This document shows, in pieces, positions 33,466 to 41,660 of a stretch of DNA of 64,000 nucleotides (the stretch's first letter is position 1; each line of letters starts with the position of its first letter). Made by a program: the position numbers and the translations under genes. Origin of the DNA: BOG-908 sp963795825 (GTDB taxonomy: Bacteria > Pseudomonadota > Alphaproteobacteria > Acetobacterales > Acetobacteraceae); the NCBI GenBank assembly GCA_963795825.1, contig CAWCIW010000001.1, positions 248,001 to 312,000 on the forward strand, written 5' to 3'. Below the pieces are notes generated by a model, which saw only the letters and a program-made list of their open reading frames with translations, ran no database searches and had not been told where the DNA came from.

Positions 33466-34020
33466 TTGGCTCTGCTGACACGCCGCACGCTGCTGGCGGC
33501 AACCGGGACGGTACTCGCGGCGACCGCGCGCGGCAAACCGGCAGGCGCGCAGGAGCCCACTGCGCCGCAGGTGGACATGCGTCCGCTCACCGACATCATG
33601 CGCGCCGCGCCGCCCAAGGCGCTGCCAGCCGCGCGTTTCACCACGCTCGACGGCGCGGCGAAAACGCTGGCCGACTACGCCGGCAAGCCGGTGGTGCTCA
33701 ATTTCTGGGCCACCTGGTGCGTGCCGTGCGTGGCCGAACTGCCGGAGCTGGACCGGCTGGCGGCTGCGGGTGCGTTCACGGTGCTGGCGGTCTCCGCGGA
33801 TCGCGGCGGTGCGGCGGCGGTGCGGCCGTTCGCGGCGGCCCACCATATCGACCACCTGACGCTTCTGCTCGATCCGGGGAACGCGGCGGTGCAGGCGCTC
33901 GGGGTGGGCGGGTTCCCCACGACTTTGCTGATCGGGGCGGACGGTTTGCTGCGCGGCACGCTGGAGGGGCCGGCGGCCTGGGGGGATGCGGGGGCGACAA
34001 TCCTGAAGCTGGTGGGGTGA
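33466..34020 (+). CDS. TlpA-like thiol-disulfide oxidoreductase
   Basis: 184 residues from a TTG start. The N-terminus LLTRRTLLAATGTVLAATARG resembles a twin-arginine or Sec signal. The thioredoxin domain has VVLNFWATWCVPCVAELPELDRL with the CxxC active site and VGGFPTTLLIGADG with the cis-proline. It probably works in periplasmic disulfide reduction such as cytochrome c maturation. GGAGGA lies 7 bases before the TTG. The argH start on the other strand is only 3 bases away, so the two 5' regions overlap. Confidence 0.85.
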   Translation: MALLTRRTLLAATGTVLAATARGKPAGAQEPTAPQVDMRPLTDIMRAAPPKALPAARFTTLDGAAKTLADYAGKPVVLNFWATWCVPCVAELPELDRLAAAGAFTVLAVSADRGGAAAVRPFAAAHHIDHLTLLLDPGNAAVQALGVGGFPTTLLIGADGLLRGTLEGPAAWGDAGATILKLVG

Positions 34021-34304
34021 CCACATCGAGCCTGATATACGCCGGGACGGCGCTGCTTTCGGCGATCAGCATCCACCTGCTCTATTGCGCGGCGGAGCGC
34101 CTGGTCCGATCCGGCCGGTTGCGCCGGCGCGATTATGTCCTGCTCCCGGGGATCGGTCTCATCGTCACATTGGTGGCTGTCGGCCTGGACTGGCTGGATA
34201 CGCACGCTCCGGCATTTCTGGCCGGCGTCGGATTCAGCGTCTTTCTCGGCCTGAACATCGGCCGCCTCGTGCCGCGCGGCTCGACTAATACCAACCAAGG
34301 TTGA
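34017..34304 (+). CDS. small membrane protein, three TM segments
   Basis: 95 residues from a GTG that overlaps the TlpA stop by 4 bases (GTGA), so it is translationally coupled. Hydrophobic segments are SLIYAGTALLSAISIHLLYCA, DYVLLPGIGLIVTLVAVGLDWL and PAFLAGVGFSVFLGLNIGRL. No family recognised. The last codons (NTNQG) and the stop are encoded by the left terminus of repeat 17. Confidence 0.65.
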   Translation: MTTSSLIYAGTALLSAISIHLLYCAAERLVRSGRLRRRDYVLLPGIGLIVTLVAVGLDWLDTHAPAFLAGVGFSVFLGLNIGRLVPRGSTNTNQG

Positions 34305-34529
34305 GTTTGACGCATTCAAGGCAGGCAAGAAAGCAGTCCTTTTTCGAGAAAAAGGACCAAAAAGCTTTTGCTATGACGCCTGCACGGACGCTACTTCCGT
34401 ATGCAAGTCGGCGGCTGCAAGAACCAATCGGGCAGGCGTCATAGCAAAAGCTTTTTGCTTCTTTTTCTCGAAAAAGAAGGCCTTTCTTACTTGCTGCCGA
34501 TGAGTCAGTCCCAAGACGGGTTGGTATAA
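34287..34529. repeat. palindromic element 17, longest copy with both termini
   Basis: Left terminus TAATACCAACCAAGGTTGAG and right terminus GGGTTGGTATAA are inverted repeats. Inside are an AGTCC-type left arm, an AAGAAGGCC-type right arm and a core with GACGCCTGCAC/GGCAGGCGTC. About 243 bases. This is the best type copy for the family. Confidence 0.92.
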
Positions 34530-34628
34530 CCTCAACCGGCAGGGCCGGTCGTCGTCCGCTTGCCGCGAGGCCGGACCGCCTTCACCCGATTTCAATGCCG
34601 GCGGTCGTCGGCGCCGGTGAGCCCCCCC

Positions 34629-35063
34629 TTACACAGACCCCGCCACATAAGCGCGCAGGCTGTCCACCTCCTGCGCCTGGTAATCCAGCTGCGATTTCAC
34701 CACGTCGCCGATGCTCACCAGGCCCACCAGGCGCCCCTCCTCGAGCACAGGCAGATGGCGTATCCGGCTGGTCGTCATCAGCGCCAGCGCCTCGCCGGTG
34801 CTGGTGGCCGGCGATACCGTGTGCAGCTGGCTCGTCATCAGCTGCGCAGCCGTCATGTCCAGGCAGGCGCCACCGCTTCGGGCCAGGCAACGCACGATGT
34901 CGCGCTCGCTGACGATGCCCAGGAGCTGGTTGGCACTGTCGCGCACCAGCACCGCGCCGATGCGCCGGTCGGCCAGGGTTGCGGCCACTTCGGCAATGCG
35001 TGCGGTTGGCGCCACAGCGGCGATATCGGTGCCCTTGTGGCGCAAGATGGCGGCGATGGTCAT
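34629..35063 (-). CDS. CBS-domain pair protein
   Basis: 144 residues made of two CBS domains: IAAVAPTARIAEVAATLADRRIGAVLVRD ... LLGIVSERDIVRCLA, and LHTVSPATSTGEALALMTTSRIRHLPVLEEGRLVGLVSIGDVVK. Stand-alone CBS pairs bind adenine nucleotides and regulate partners; the partner is unknown. The C-terminal tail YQAQEVDSLRAYVAGSV is typical of this proteobacterial family. It is monocistronic between repeats 17 and 18. Confidence 0.9.
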   Translation of the reverse strand: MTIAAILRHKGTDIAAVAPTARIAEVAATLADRRIGAVLVRDSANQLLGIVSERDIVRCLARSGGACLDMTAAQLMTSQLHTVSPATSTGEALALMTTSRIRHLPVLEEGRLVGLVSIGDVVKSQLDYQAQEVDSLRAYVAGSV

Positions 35064-35180
35064 GGCGGTGGCTCCCTGGCGGGCGAGATGCCCGATCGGG
35101 GAGCTTGGGCGCGCTGGCAGGCGGATTGCAAATTGTTGGTGTGCAGTGCGGCGAAGTTTGCAGCCGGTGCATTCCAGTCA

Positions 35181-35358
35181 GGTAAGGAAGGCCTTCTTTT
35201 TCGAGAAAAAGAAGCAAAAAGCTTTTGCTGTGACGCCTGCACCAGGATCTGGCTGCGTCTGCAAGCGCACAGTCCTGCAGAACGACGGCGGACCGCTCTG
35301 CAGGCGTCACAGCAAAAGCTTTTTGGTCCTTTTTCTCGAAAAAGGACTACTTTCTCAC
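35181..35358. repeat. palindromic intergenic element 18 (B/A arms)
   Basis: Left arm GGCCTTCTTTTTCGAG type, right arm GGTCCTTTTTCTCGAAAAAGGACT. The core pairs GTGACGCCTGCACC with GCAGGCGTCAC. The inner motif TCTGCAAGCG..CTGCAGAA is present. Confidence 0.92.
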
Positions 35359-35383
35359 TTGCTTGAGCTACCCTGACACAAAG

Positions 35384-36406
35384 CTAGTCCGCATCCGCAA
35401 GCCCCACGAAGCGATCGGCTACATAGTAGTTCTCGCAGTCCCGGAACGCGACCTTCAAGTATTCCGCGCGCAGGGCCGGCTCGCCGCCCTCCTGCAGGAG
35501 CGCGTCCCACGCCAGCCAGTGCTGGCCGCCGGCGTCGCTGCCCAGCGCCGCAGCCGCGCGTATCGCCGCACCGCCGTTGCGCACCTTGCTGTGGAACTGG
35601 CGGAAGCTGCGGGTCTGGAACTCGCGGATGAACAGGCCGTGGAACAATCCGCCATCGTAGCGGAGTGTCGCGCCGGGTGCGGGATGCGCCAGGTGGTTGC
35701 CGTTGCCCAGGCCCAGCCGGTCGGTCGCGCGTATGAACACTTTCGGCGGCACCGCGAACAGCCCGCTGCGGACGGACATCGCGGCCAGGTCCCGCCAGTC
35801 CAGGCCCGCCGGATCGGCGGTGCCGGTCGGGCGGAAGTGGATCGCGCGGAGGATCGTCAGCGCGTCGATATCGGCGGGGACGGCGGCCAAAGCCTGCAGG
35901 CCGTCGCTTGCCTGGATGAACTCGTCGGCATCGAACGGCATCAGCCAGGCCAGGTCCGGCCAGCGCGCGATGGCATGGCGGCAGGCGAAGGTCACCTTGT
36001 CGCCCTGCAGATGCGCCAGCGTTTCGTCGCGCGCCATCTCGACCTCGCAATCCGCCCGATGGCGGCTGGCGAACGCGCTGACCACCTGGGCCGTGCCGTC
36101 CGTCGAGGCATTGTCCAGCACCACGAAGCGGCGCACGCCGAGATGGTGCAGCCATTCCAGGTTCAGGCCGATCACGTCCGCCTCGTCCTTCACCAGGGTC
36201 ACGGCCGCCACGTCCGGGACTGCGGCGTGGCTGGTCGCGCGCGGCGAGAGGTCAGGGGCGAGACCGAAATTCCGGAGCTGTGCCTGCACGGAGCCGCCCC
36301 AGCTATGCGCATCGGCGGCGGGCAGGAGGTCGATCGTCTGCCCGTTCGCCTCCCAGATGCGTTTGGCGACCTCTACTTCGAGGGCCTCGCCGGCGTAGGT
36401 GGTCAT
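35384..36406 (-). CDS. glycosyltransferase family 2-like protein
   Basis: 340 residues. An N-terminal region of about 65 residues precedes a GT-A-like domain with VTLVKDEADVIGLNLEWLHHLGV, LDNASTDGT, the metal-binding MPFDADEFI and a C-terminal helical part (RNGGAAIRAAAALG, AEYLKVAFRDCENYY). It fits the Glyco_tranf_2_4 group often found in cell-surface polysaccharide loci. No partner gene is adjacent; it sits alone between repeats 18 and 19. Acceptor and donor unknown. Confidence 0.82.
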   Translation of the reverse strand: MTTYAGEALEVEVAKRIWEANGQTIDLLPAADAHSWGGSVQAQLRNFGLAPDLSPRATSHAAVPDVAAVTLVKDEADVIGLNLEWLHHLGVRRFVVLDNASTDGTAQVVSAFASRHRADCEVEMARDETLAHLQGDKVTFACRHAIARWPDLAWLMPFDADEFIQASDGLQALAAVPADIDALTILRAIHFRPTGTADPAGLDWRDLAAMSVRSGLFAVPPKVFIRATDRLGLGNGNHLAHPAPGATLRYDGGLFHGLFIREFQTRSFRQFHSKVRNGGAAIRAAAALGSDAGGQHWLAWDALLQEGGEPALRAEYLKVAFRDCENYYVADRFVGLADAD

Positions 36407-36435
36407 GGGTGGGCATCCGCCATTTCATGCCGGTC

Positions 36436-36620
36436 CAAGGAAGGAAGCAGTCCTTTTTCGAGAAAAAGGACCAAAAAGCTTTTGCTCCCGACGGCTGCCC
36501 GACGGTCGCGACTCTGCCTGCAACCGTATCGGCTGGCAGAAGCAGCGCAGGCTTCGATGCAAGCGTCGGAGCAAAAGCTTTTTGGTCCTTTTTCTCGAAA
36601 AAGGACTACTTTCTTGCCTG
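36436..36620. repeat. palindromic intergenic element 19 (A/A arms)
   Basis: Full copy between two minus-strand genes, both arms AGTCC-type. The inner segment has TCTGCCTGCAACCG..GGCTGGCAGAA, a diverged inner palindrome. Confidence 0.9.
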
Positions 36621-36625
36621 CCTTC

Positions 36626-36913
36626 CTATGTGTCGGCCTCAAGGTGAATCGCGTTTTTCCCCTCGAGAGCCACCACCCGAGCCTCCAAAGCCGCCACCCG
36701 CCCCTCGGCCGCCTCCTGCCCGGCCCGCGCCCGCGCCGCCAGCTCGGCCACCGCGTCCAGCTCCTCGCGGCGTACCAGCTCCAGCCGGCGTATCGTGTCG
36801 TCCACCCGGGCGCGCACCATCGCCTCCATCTCCTCGCGCAGTCCGGCCAGGGCCGACAGCGCGCCACCGGCCACGCCGGCGATATCCTCGAAAAAGCGGG
36901 GCCGTTCAGCCAT
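36626..36913 (-). CDS. ubiK: ubiquinone biosynthesis accessory factor UbiK (BMFP family)
   Basis: 95 residues matching the YqiC/BMFP family: an N-terminal amphipathic helix (RFFEDIAGVAGGALSALAGLREEM), the block VRREELDAVAELAARAR and a C-terminal coiled coil (RVAALEARVVALE). UbiK assists the ubiquinone biosynthetic complex and can form trimers. It is divergent from hldD with a 77-base gap. The neighbouring lgt-midA-pgeF genes are its usual company in related genomes. Confidence 0.87.
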   Translation of the reverse strand: MAERPRFFEDIAGVAGGALSALAGLREEMEAMVRARVDDTIRRLELVRREELDAVAELAARARAGQEAAEGRVAALEARVVALEGKNAIHLEADT

Positions 36914-36990
36914 GGTGCTCTGTTCCTCTCGGGCGTTCGCGCCGTATGCCCGGTTTGTATCATCGCCGCGCGCCCCTATAAACCCGCCGC

Positions 36991-37965
36991 ATGATCCTGA
37001 TCACCGGCGGCGCCGGCTTTATTGGCAGTTACCTGCAAGGCGAACTGGCAGACCGTGGCTTGCAGACCGTGATTGCGGACCGGCTGGGCGCGCACGGCAA
37101 GTGGCGCAACATCGCCCGCCATCCGCCCATGCAGATCGTGCCGCCCGCGGAGCTCGAGGCCTGGCTCGCCACCGATCCCGCCATCGAGATGGTGTTCCAC
37201 ATGGGCGCCATCAGCGGCACCACCGCCACCGACGGCGACCACGTCTGGCGCACCAACGTGGAGCTAAGCCTGAAACTGTGGGCCTGGTGCGCGCGCCATC
37301 GCGTGCGCTTCGTGTATGCCTCCTCGGCAGCCACCTATGGCGACGGCGCCTCCGGCTTCGACGACGATCCGGCGGCCTTGCCGACGCTGGAGCCGCTGAA
37401 CCTGTATGGCTGGTCCAAGCACGTGTTCGACCTGCGGGTGATGGATATGCTGCGGCGCGGCGCGCCTTCCCCGCCGCAATGGGCCGGGCTTAAATTCTTC
37501 AACGTGTATGGCCCCAACGAGTACCACAAGAACGGCATGATCTCGGTTGTGAAGGTGAAGCACGACGAGCTGGCCGCCGGCCGCCCCGCCACCCTGTTCC
37601 GCAGCCACCAGCCGGACCTGGCGGACGGCGCCCAGCAGCGCGACTTCATCTGGGTGGGCGATTGCGTGGCCGTGATGCTCTGGCTGCTCGATAATCCCGG
37701 CGTGTGCGGCCTGTTCAACGTGGGTACCGGCATCGCGCGCACCTATCTGGACATGGCCCACGCGGTGGCCGCGGCGAGCCACCTCCCCTGCGACGTGGCG
37801 TTCGTCGACATGCCGGACGCGCTGGCGCCGCAATACCAGTCCTACACCTGCGCGCGGACCGACCGCCTTCGCGCCGCCGGCTACGCGGCCCCGTTCACCA
37901 CGCTGGAGGACGGCATCGGCCGCTACGTGCGGGACTATCTCAGCCAGGCGAACCCTTACAGATGA
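36991..37965 (+). CDS. hldD: ADP-L-glycero-D-manno-heptose-6-epimerase
   Basis: 324 residues of the extended SDR type. The NADP-binding motif is ITGGAGFIGSYL; family blocks are GKWRNI, VFHMGAISGTTATDGD, YASSAATYGDG, the YxxxK in YGWSKHV, and FFNVYGPNEYHKNGM. It makes the L-glycero-D-manno-heptose donor for lipopolysaccharide inner core. Other hld genes are not in the window. The stop overlaps the lgt start (ATGA), so the two are coupled. Confidence 0.93.
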   Translation: MILITGGAGFIGSYLQGELADRGLQTVIADRLGAHGKWRNIARHPPMQIVPPAELEAWLATDPAIEMVFHMGAISGTTATDGDHVWRTNVELSLKLWAWCARHRVRFVYASSAATYGDGASGFDDDPAALPTLEPLNLYGWSKHVFDLRVMDMLRRGAPSPPQWAGLKFFNVYGPNEYHKNGMISVVKVKHDELAAGRPATLFRSHQPDLADGAQQRDFIWVGDCVAVMLWLLDNPGVCGLFNVGTGIARTYLDMAHAVAAASHLPCDVAFVDMPDALAPQYQSYTCARTDRLRAAGYAAPFTTLEDGIGRYVRDYLSQANPYR

Positions 37966-38777
37966 GCGCCCCCCTCCAGTTCCCGCAGTTCGACCCCGTG
38001 CTGCTGCATCTCGGCCCGTTGCAGATACGCTGGTACGCGCTGGCCTATATCACCGGCCTGGTCACCGGCTGGCAGGTGATGCGCCGCCTGGTGCGCCTGC
38101 CGCCGGCGGTGGCCACCCTGGCGCAGACCGACGATTTCCTCACCTGGGCCACGCTAGGCGTGGTGCTCGGCGGGCGGCTCGGCTACTGCCTGTTCTACCA
38201 GCCCGGCCACTACCTCACCCACCCGCTGGAGATCCTCGCGGTATGGACCGGCGGGATGAGCTTCCACGGCGGCATGCTAGGCGTGGTCACCGCGATCATC
38301 CTGTTCTGCCACCGCAACCGCATCCCCATACTCGGCTTCGCGGACCGCATGGCGATCGTGACGCCGATCGGCCTCGGGCTCGGCCGCATCGCCAACTTCA
38401 TCAACGGCGAGCTGTGGGGCCGCCCGGCGCCGGACTGGCTGCCCTGGCGGATGATCTTCCCGCGCTCGGAGGACGGCATCCCGCGCCATCCCAGCCAGAT
38501 CTACGAGGCTTTGCTGGAAGGCCTGGTGCTGTTCCTGGTGGTCTGGAGCTTCTCGCGCAGCGAACGCATTCGTCGGCGGTTCGGCATGCTGACCGGGATA
38601 TTCCTGATCGGCTACGGCATCGCGCGCATCACCGGCGAATTCTTCCGCGAGCCGGATGCGTTCCTCAGCTATCTCTGGGCCGGGGCTACCATGGGGCAGT
38701 TGTTGTCGTTTCCCATGATACTGGCGGGGGTTGGGTTAATACTTTTTGCTCGGTCTCGGCCGGCGGCGGTGGAGTAG
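37962..38777 (+). CDS. lgt: prolipoprotein diacylglyceryl transferase
   Basis: 271 residues with seven predicted membrane segments. Lgt signatures: IRWYALAYITG, LGGRLGYCLFYQP, GGMSFHGGMLG, the conserved GRIANFINGELWGRP and HPSQIYEALLEG. It transfers diacylglycerol to the lipobox cysteine of lipoproteins such as the NodT-like and other lipoproteins seen here. It overlaps hldD by 4 bases. In related genomes midA follows directly; here a 2.9-kb block bounded by repeats intervenes. Confidence 0.95.
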   Translation: MSAPLQFPQFDPVLLHLGPLQIRWYALAYITGLVTGWQVMRRLVRLPPAVATLAQTDDFLTWATLGVVLGGRLGYCLFYQPGHYLTHPLEILAVWTGGMSFHGGMLGVVTAIILFCHRNRIPILGFADRMAIVTPIGLGLGRIANFINGELWGRPAPDWLPWRMIFPRSEDGIPRHPSQIYEALLEGLVLFLVVWSFSRSERIRRRFGMLTGIFLIGYGIARITGEFFREPDAFLSYLWAGATMGQLLSFPMILAGVGLILFARSRPAAVE

Positions 38778-38840
38778 AAAGTAAGCAAGGCGTTCTTTTC
38801 TGAAGAAAAGAAGCAAAGACTTTTGGGTGTGCTGTCGCGG
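38778..38840. repeat. half palindromic element 20 (class 2 core)
   Basis: One arm GGCGTTCTTTTCTGAAGAAAAGAAGC, imperfect at one base, followed by AAAGACTTTTGGG and GTGCTGTCGCGG. No right arm. It directly follows the lgt stop. Confidence 0.75.
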
Positions 38841-38860
38841 CGTTGCGGGATGGGGGTGCC

Positions 38861-39853
38861 GTGACGATGCTGCTTTCGATTCAGTATTTGCGGGCTTTGG
38901 CTTCGGTGGCGGTGGTGTTCTCCCATACGCTGCCGCGGGCTTTCGCCTTGCAGGCGGGGGTGGACGTTTTCTTCGTCATCTCCGGCTTCATCCTTTGGAG
39001 CATCGTCGGCAAGCCCACGACACCGCTGGTGTTCTGGCGGCAACGGCTGGTGCGCGTGGTGCCGCTCTACTGGATCGCCACCCTCGTCATGGGCCTCCAC
39101 CAGGGCGCAGGCGTGGTGCCGATCGCGAAATCCCTGCTGTTCTGGCCGTATTTCGGCGAGCAGGGGCAGATCTGGCCGGTGATGGTGCCGGGCTGGACAC
39201 TCGATTACGAGATCTTCTTCTACGCGGCCCTGGGCGCCCTGCTGTGGCTGCCCGGCCGGGCGCGGCTGGCGGCCATCGCCGCCCTGCTCGTGTCGCTCGC
39301 TCTGCTACACCCAGCCATCCCCGCCGGCCATGCGCCGCTGCTGACCTACACCAGCCCGATCATACTGGAGTTCCTGGGCGGCATCGGCCTGGCGGAACTG
39401 CGCCGCCTCGGCCGCCTGCCGCACCCGCTCTGGGCGATCCCGCTGGCCTTTTTGGCGCTGCTCGCGCTGTTCGTGCCGGCGCGTGCGGCGGTGCCGGAGG
39501 GCTGGGCACGCTGCCTGGCCTGGGGCCTGCCGAGCCTGCTGCTGGTCGGCGGTGCCATCGCCTGGGAGGACGGCGGCAGAGCTATGCGCCTGCCGGGGCT
39601 GAAGCTGCTGGGCGATGCCTCGTATGCCATCTACCTCGCGCATCCGTTCGTTCTCGAGACGATCGGGCGCGCCTTGCATTCCTCTCCCGCCTTCTTGCGT
39701 ATCCTGGTGCCGGCGGTGCTGGCGATATGCTTCGGCGTCGGTGTCCATCTCCTGCTCGAACGCCCGCTCATGCTGGCGCTGCGCGGCTCCGGGACCAGGG
39801 CGCGCCTGGCGGCCGTGCCGGCGACAACGGGCGTACCCGGGCCCGATCCCTGA
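38861..39853 (+). CDS. acyltransferase 3 family membrane protein
   Basis: 330 residues with about ten membrane segments. Family blocks: LLSIQYLRALASVAVVFSHTL (catalytic histidine), VDVFFVISGFILW, FWRQRLVRVVPLYW and GDASYAIYLAHPFV. Such proteins O-acylate sugars in exopolysaccharide or lipopolysaccharide. GTG at 38861 (or ATG at 38867) follows a GGGGGTG stretch. It belongs to the block between lgt and midA. Confidence 0.87.
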   Translation: MTMLLSIQYLRALASVAVVFSHTLPRAFALQAGVDVFFVISGFILWSIVGKPTTPLVFWRQRLVRVVPLYWIATLVMGLHQGAGVVPIAKSLLFWPYFGEQGQIWPVMVPGWTLDYEIFFYAALGALLWLPGRARLAAIAALLVSLALLHPAIPAGHAPLLTYTSPIILEFLGGIGLAELRRLGRLPHPLWAIPLAFLALLALFVPARAAVPEGWARCLAWGLPSLLLVGGAIAWEDGGRAMRLPGLKLLGDASYAIYLAHPFVLETIGRALHSSPAFLRILVPAVLAICFGVGVHLLLERPLMLALRGSGTRARLAAVPATTGVPGPDP

Positions 39854-39971
39854 GCAGGGGCCGAACCGGGCGCCGCCTGCGCAGATGCCGCCCGTTCCGC
39901 CCGGCTGCAAAATAGGTTCTGACGCCGACTGACCGGCGCGCGCGCCCGGGCGCTCCCGGCGGGATACACGC

Positions 39972-40967
39972 TCAGCCCGCCTTGGAGCGCCCGAACCGCG
40001 CGCGATAGTCCTGCGGCGTGACCACCACCAGGCGCAGGAAGCTGCGCCGCATCGTCTCCTCCGAACCGAACCCGCATTTCTGCGCCACGCGCTTCACCGC
40101 CATGCCTGAATCGGCCAGCAGCAGGCGCGCCGCCTCCACGCGCAGGCGCTCCACGGCGCGCGCCGGCGTATGGCCGGTGGCGGCCTGGTAGTGCCGGCTG
40201 AAGCTGCGCGCGCTCATGCCGGACCGGCTGGCCAGCGCGGGCAGCGACAGATCGTCGGCCAGGTGGCCGGCGATCCAGCCGTGCAGGGCCTCGAACCGGC
40301 CGGCCTGCTGCAGGTCCAGCGCCGCGCTGAACTGCGCCTGGCCGCCGGGCCGCTTGAGGAACACCACCATGTAGCGCGCCACCGCCAGGGCCGCCGTCCG
40401 GCCCAGATCCTGCTCCACCATCGCCAAGGCCAGGTCGATCCCGGCGGTGACGCCAGCCGAGGTCCAGGCCGGGCCGTCCTGCACGAAGATCGGGTCGGGC
40501 TCCACCCGGATCGCGGGGAAACGCCGGGCCAGCTCGGCGCAGAGCGACCAATGGGTGGCGGCGCGCCGGCCGTCCAGCAGGCCGCAGGCGGCCAGCAATA
40601 TGGCGCCGGTGCAGACCGAGGCGTAGCGCCGCGCCCCGTGCGCCCGCCCGCGCACCCACTCCACGACGGACGGGTCGGCGGCGGCATCCTCGATGCCGGG
40701 CCCGCCGGCCACGATCAGCGTGTCCGGCGCGGGGCCTGCCGGCGGACACGCCTCGGTCAGCAGGGCGAAGCCGGAGGAGGCCGCCACCGCGCCGCCGCCC
40801 GGCGAGACCAGGCGCAGGGCGTAGGGCGCACCCGCGCCGCCGGCGAGGTCGTTGGCGGTGGCGAACACCTGCATGGGGCCGGTCACGTCGAGGATCTGCA
40901 GGCGCGGCACGGCGAGCAGCTCGATCGTGCGTACCGGGTTTGGCGCGAAACGAGGGGTATCTGGCAT
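39972..40967 (-). CDS. GlxA/FtrA-type AraC family transcriptional regulator
   Basis: 331 residues. The N-terminal DJ-1/PfpI-like domain has IELLAVPRLQILDVTGPMQVF, TLIVAGGPGIEDA and ASVCTGAILLAACGLLDGRRAATHW. The C-terminal AraC domain has LSLPALASRSGMSARSFSRHYQAATGHTPA and VAQKCGFGSEETMRRSFLR. It is probably a DNA-binding activator responding to a small molecule. Divergent from the SnoaL-like gene (86-base gap), its most likely target. ATG at 40967 (MPDTPRFAPNPVRT) chosen. Confidence 0.9.
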   Translation of the reverse strand: MPDTPRFAPNPVRTIELLAVPRLQILDVTGPMQVFATANDLAGGAGAPYALRLVSPGGGAVAASSGFALLTEACPPAGPAPDTLIVAGGPGIEDAAADPSVVEWVRGRAHGARRYASVCTGAILLAACGLLDGRRAATHWSLCAELARRFPAIRVEPDPIFVQDGPAWTSAGVTAGIDLALAMVEQDLGRTAALAVARYMVVFLKRPGGQAQFSAALDLQQAGRFEALHGWIAGHLADDLSLPALASRSGMSARSFSRHYQAATGHTPARAVERLRVEAARLLLADSGMAVKRVAQKCGFGSEETMRRSFLRLVVVTPQDYRARFGRSKAG

Positions 40968-41053
40968 GCGGGCCAGGACGGGCGTTGCCACCTTCCGTGT
41001 CAAGGCCGGCCGGTTCCGCCGGATGGCCGCCAACGCGAGATAGGGAGCCTTAC

Positions 41054-41443
41054 ATGACGAGCATCACCTTCACCGCCACCGCAGCGCCCGCCTGGTTGCT
41101 GGCGATGTGGAAAGAGATCGACGACAAGACGTTCGGCGCCGGTTTCGACTGCTTCGCCGAGGACGCGGTGTGCAACCTCGGCGTGGCGGACTGGCACGGC
41201 CGCGAGACGATACGGGCGAATTTGCGCGCCTTTATCGACCGCGGGTTCACCGCCGTGCACGAGGTGGTGGAATATCTGGACAGCCCGTTGCTGAAGGTGT
41301 TCCACGGCAAGGTGCGCATGGCGTTCGACGATCCTTCGCTGGCGCCGGTGCGGCCGACTATGACGCATTTCTTCTATATGGATCCGCGCGACCCGACGAA
41401 GGTGGCGCGCTGGGTCGGGGCTGTCGGGCCGACGGGGTTCTGA
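41054..41443 (+). CDS. SnoaL-like/NTF2-fold protein
   Basis: 129 residues with the NTF2-like alpha+beta layout: an N-terminal helix (WLLAMWKEIDDKTFGAGFDCFAEDAVCNLG), then WHGRETIRANLRAFIDRGFTAVHEVVEYL and a strand-rich second half. Many such proteins are small ligand-binding or isomerase-like enzymes. The ATG has GGAG 6 bases upstream. Divergent GlxA-type regulator next door. The stop is followed by repeat 21. Confidence 0.75.
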   Translation: MTSITFTATAAPAWLLAMWKEIDDKTFGAGFDCFAEDAVCNLGVADWHGRETIRANLRAFIDRGFTAVHEVVEYLDSPLLKVFHGKVRMAFDDPSLAPVRPTMTHFFYMDPRDPTKVARWVGAVGPTGF

Positions 41444-41448
41444 TTCGG

Positions 41449-41635
41449 GTAAGGCAAGGAAGCAGTCCTTTTTCGAGAAAAAGGACCAAAAAGCTTTTGC
41501 TCCGACGCTTGCACGCAGGCCTACGCCCGTTCTGCCAGTCGATACGCCTGCAGACATCGCTGCGATGGTGGTGCAGGCGTCGGGAGCAAAAGCTTTTTGG
41601 TCCTTTTTCTCGAAAAAGGACTGCTTGCTTCCTTA
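41449..41635. repeat. palindromic intergenic element 21 (A/A arms)
   Basis: Full copy with both AGTCC-type arms. GACGCTTGCACG pairs with GTGCAGGCGTC with one G-U-compatible change. The midA ribosome binding site lies 12 bases past its end. Confidence 0.92.
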
Positions 41636-41660
41636 CTGCCGATCGCAAAGGACCGCCGCC

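Noticed and set aside
30644..34020. Chromosomal origin near dnaN
   Set aside because: No DnaA-box cluster or dnaA was recognised nearby, and the flanking genes are unrelated to replication.
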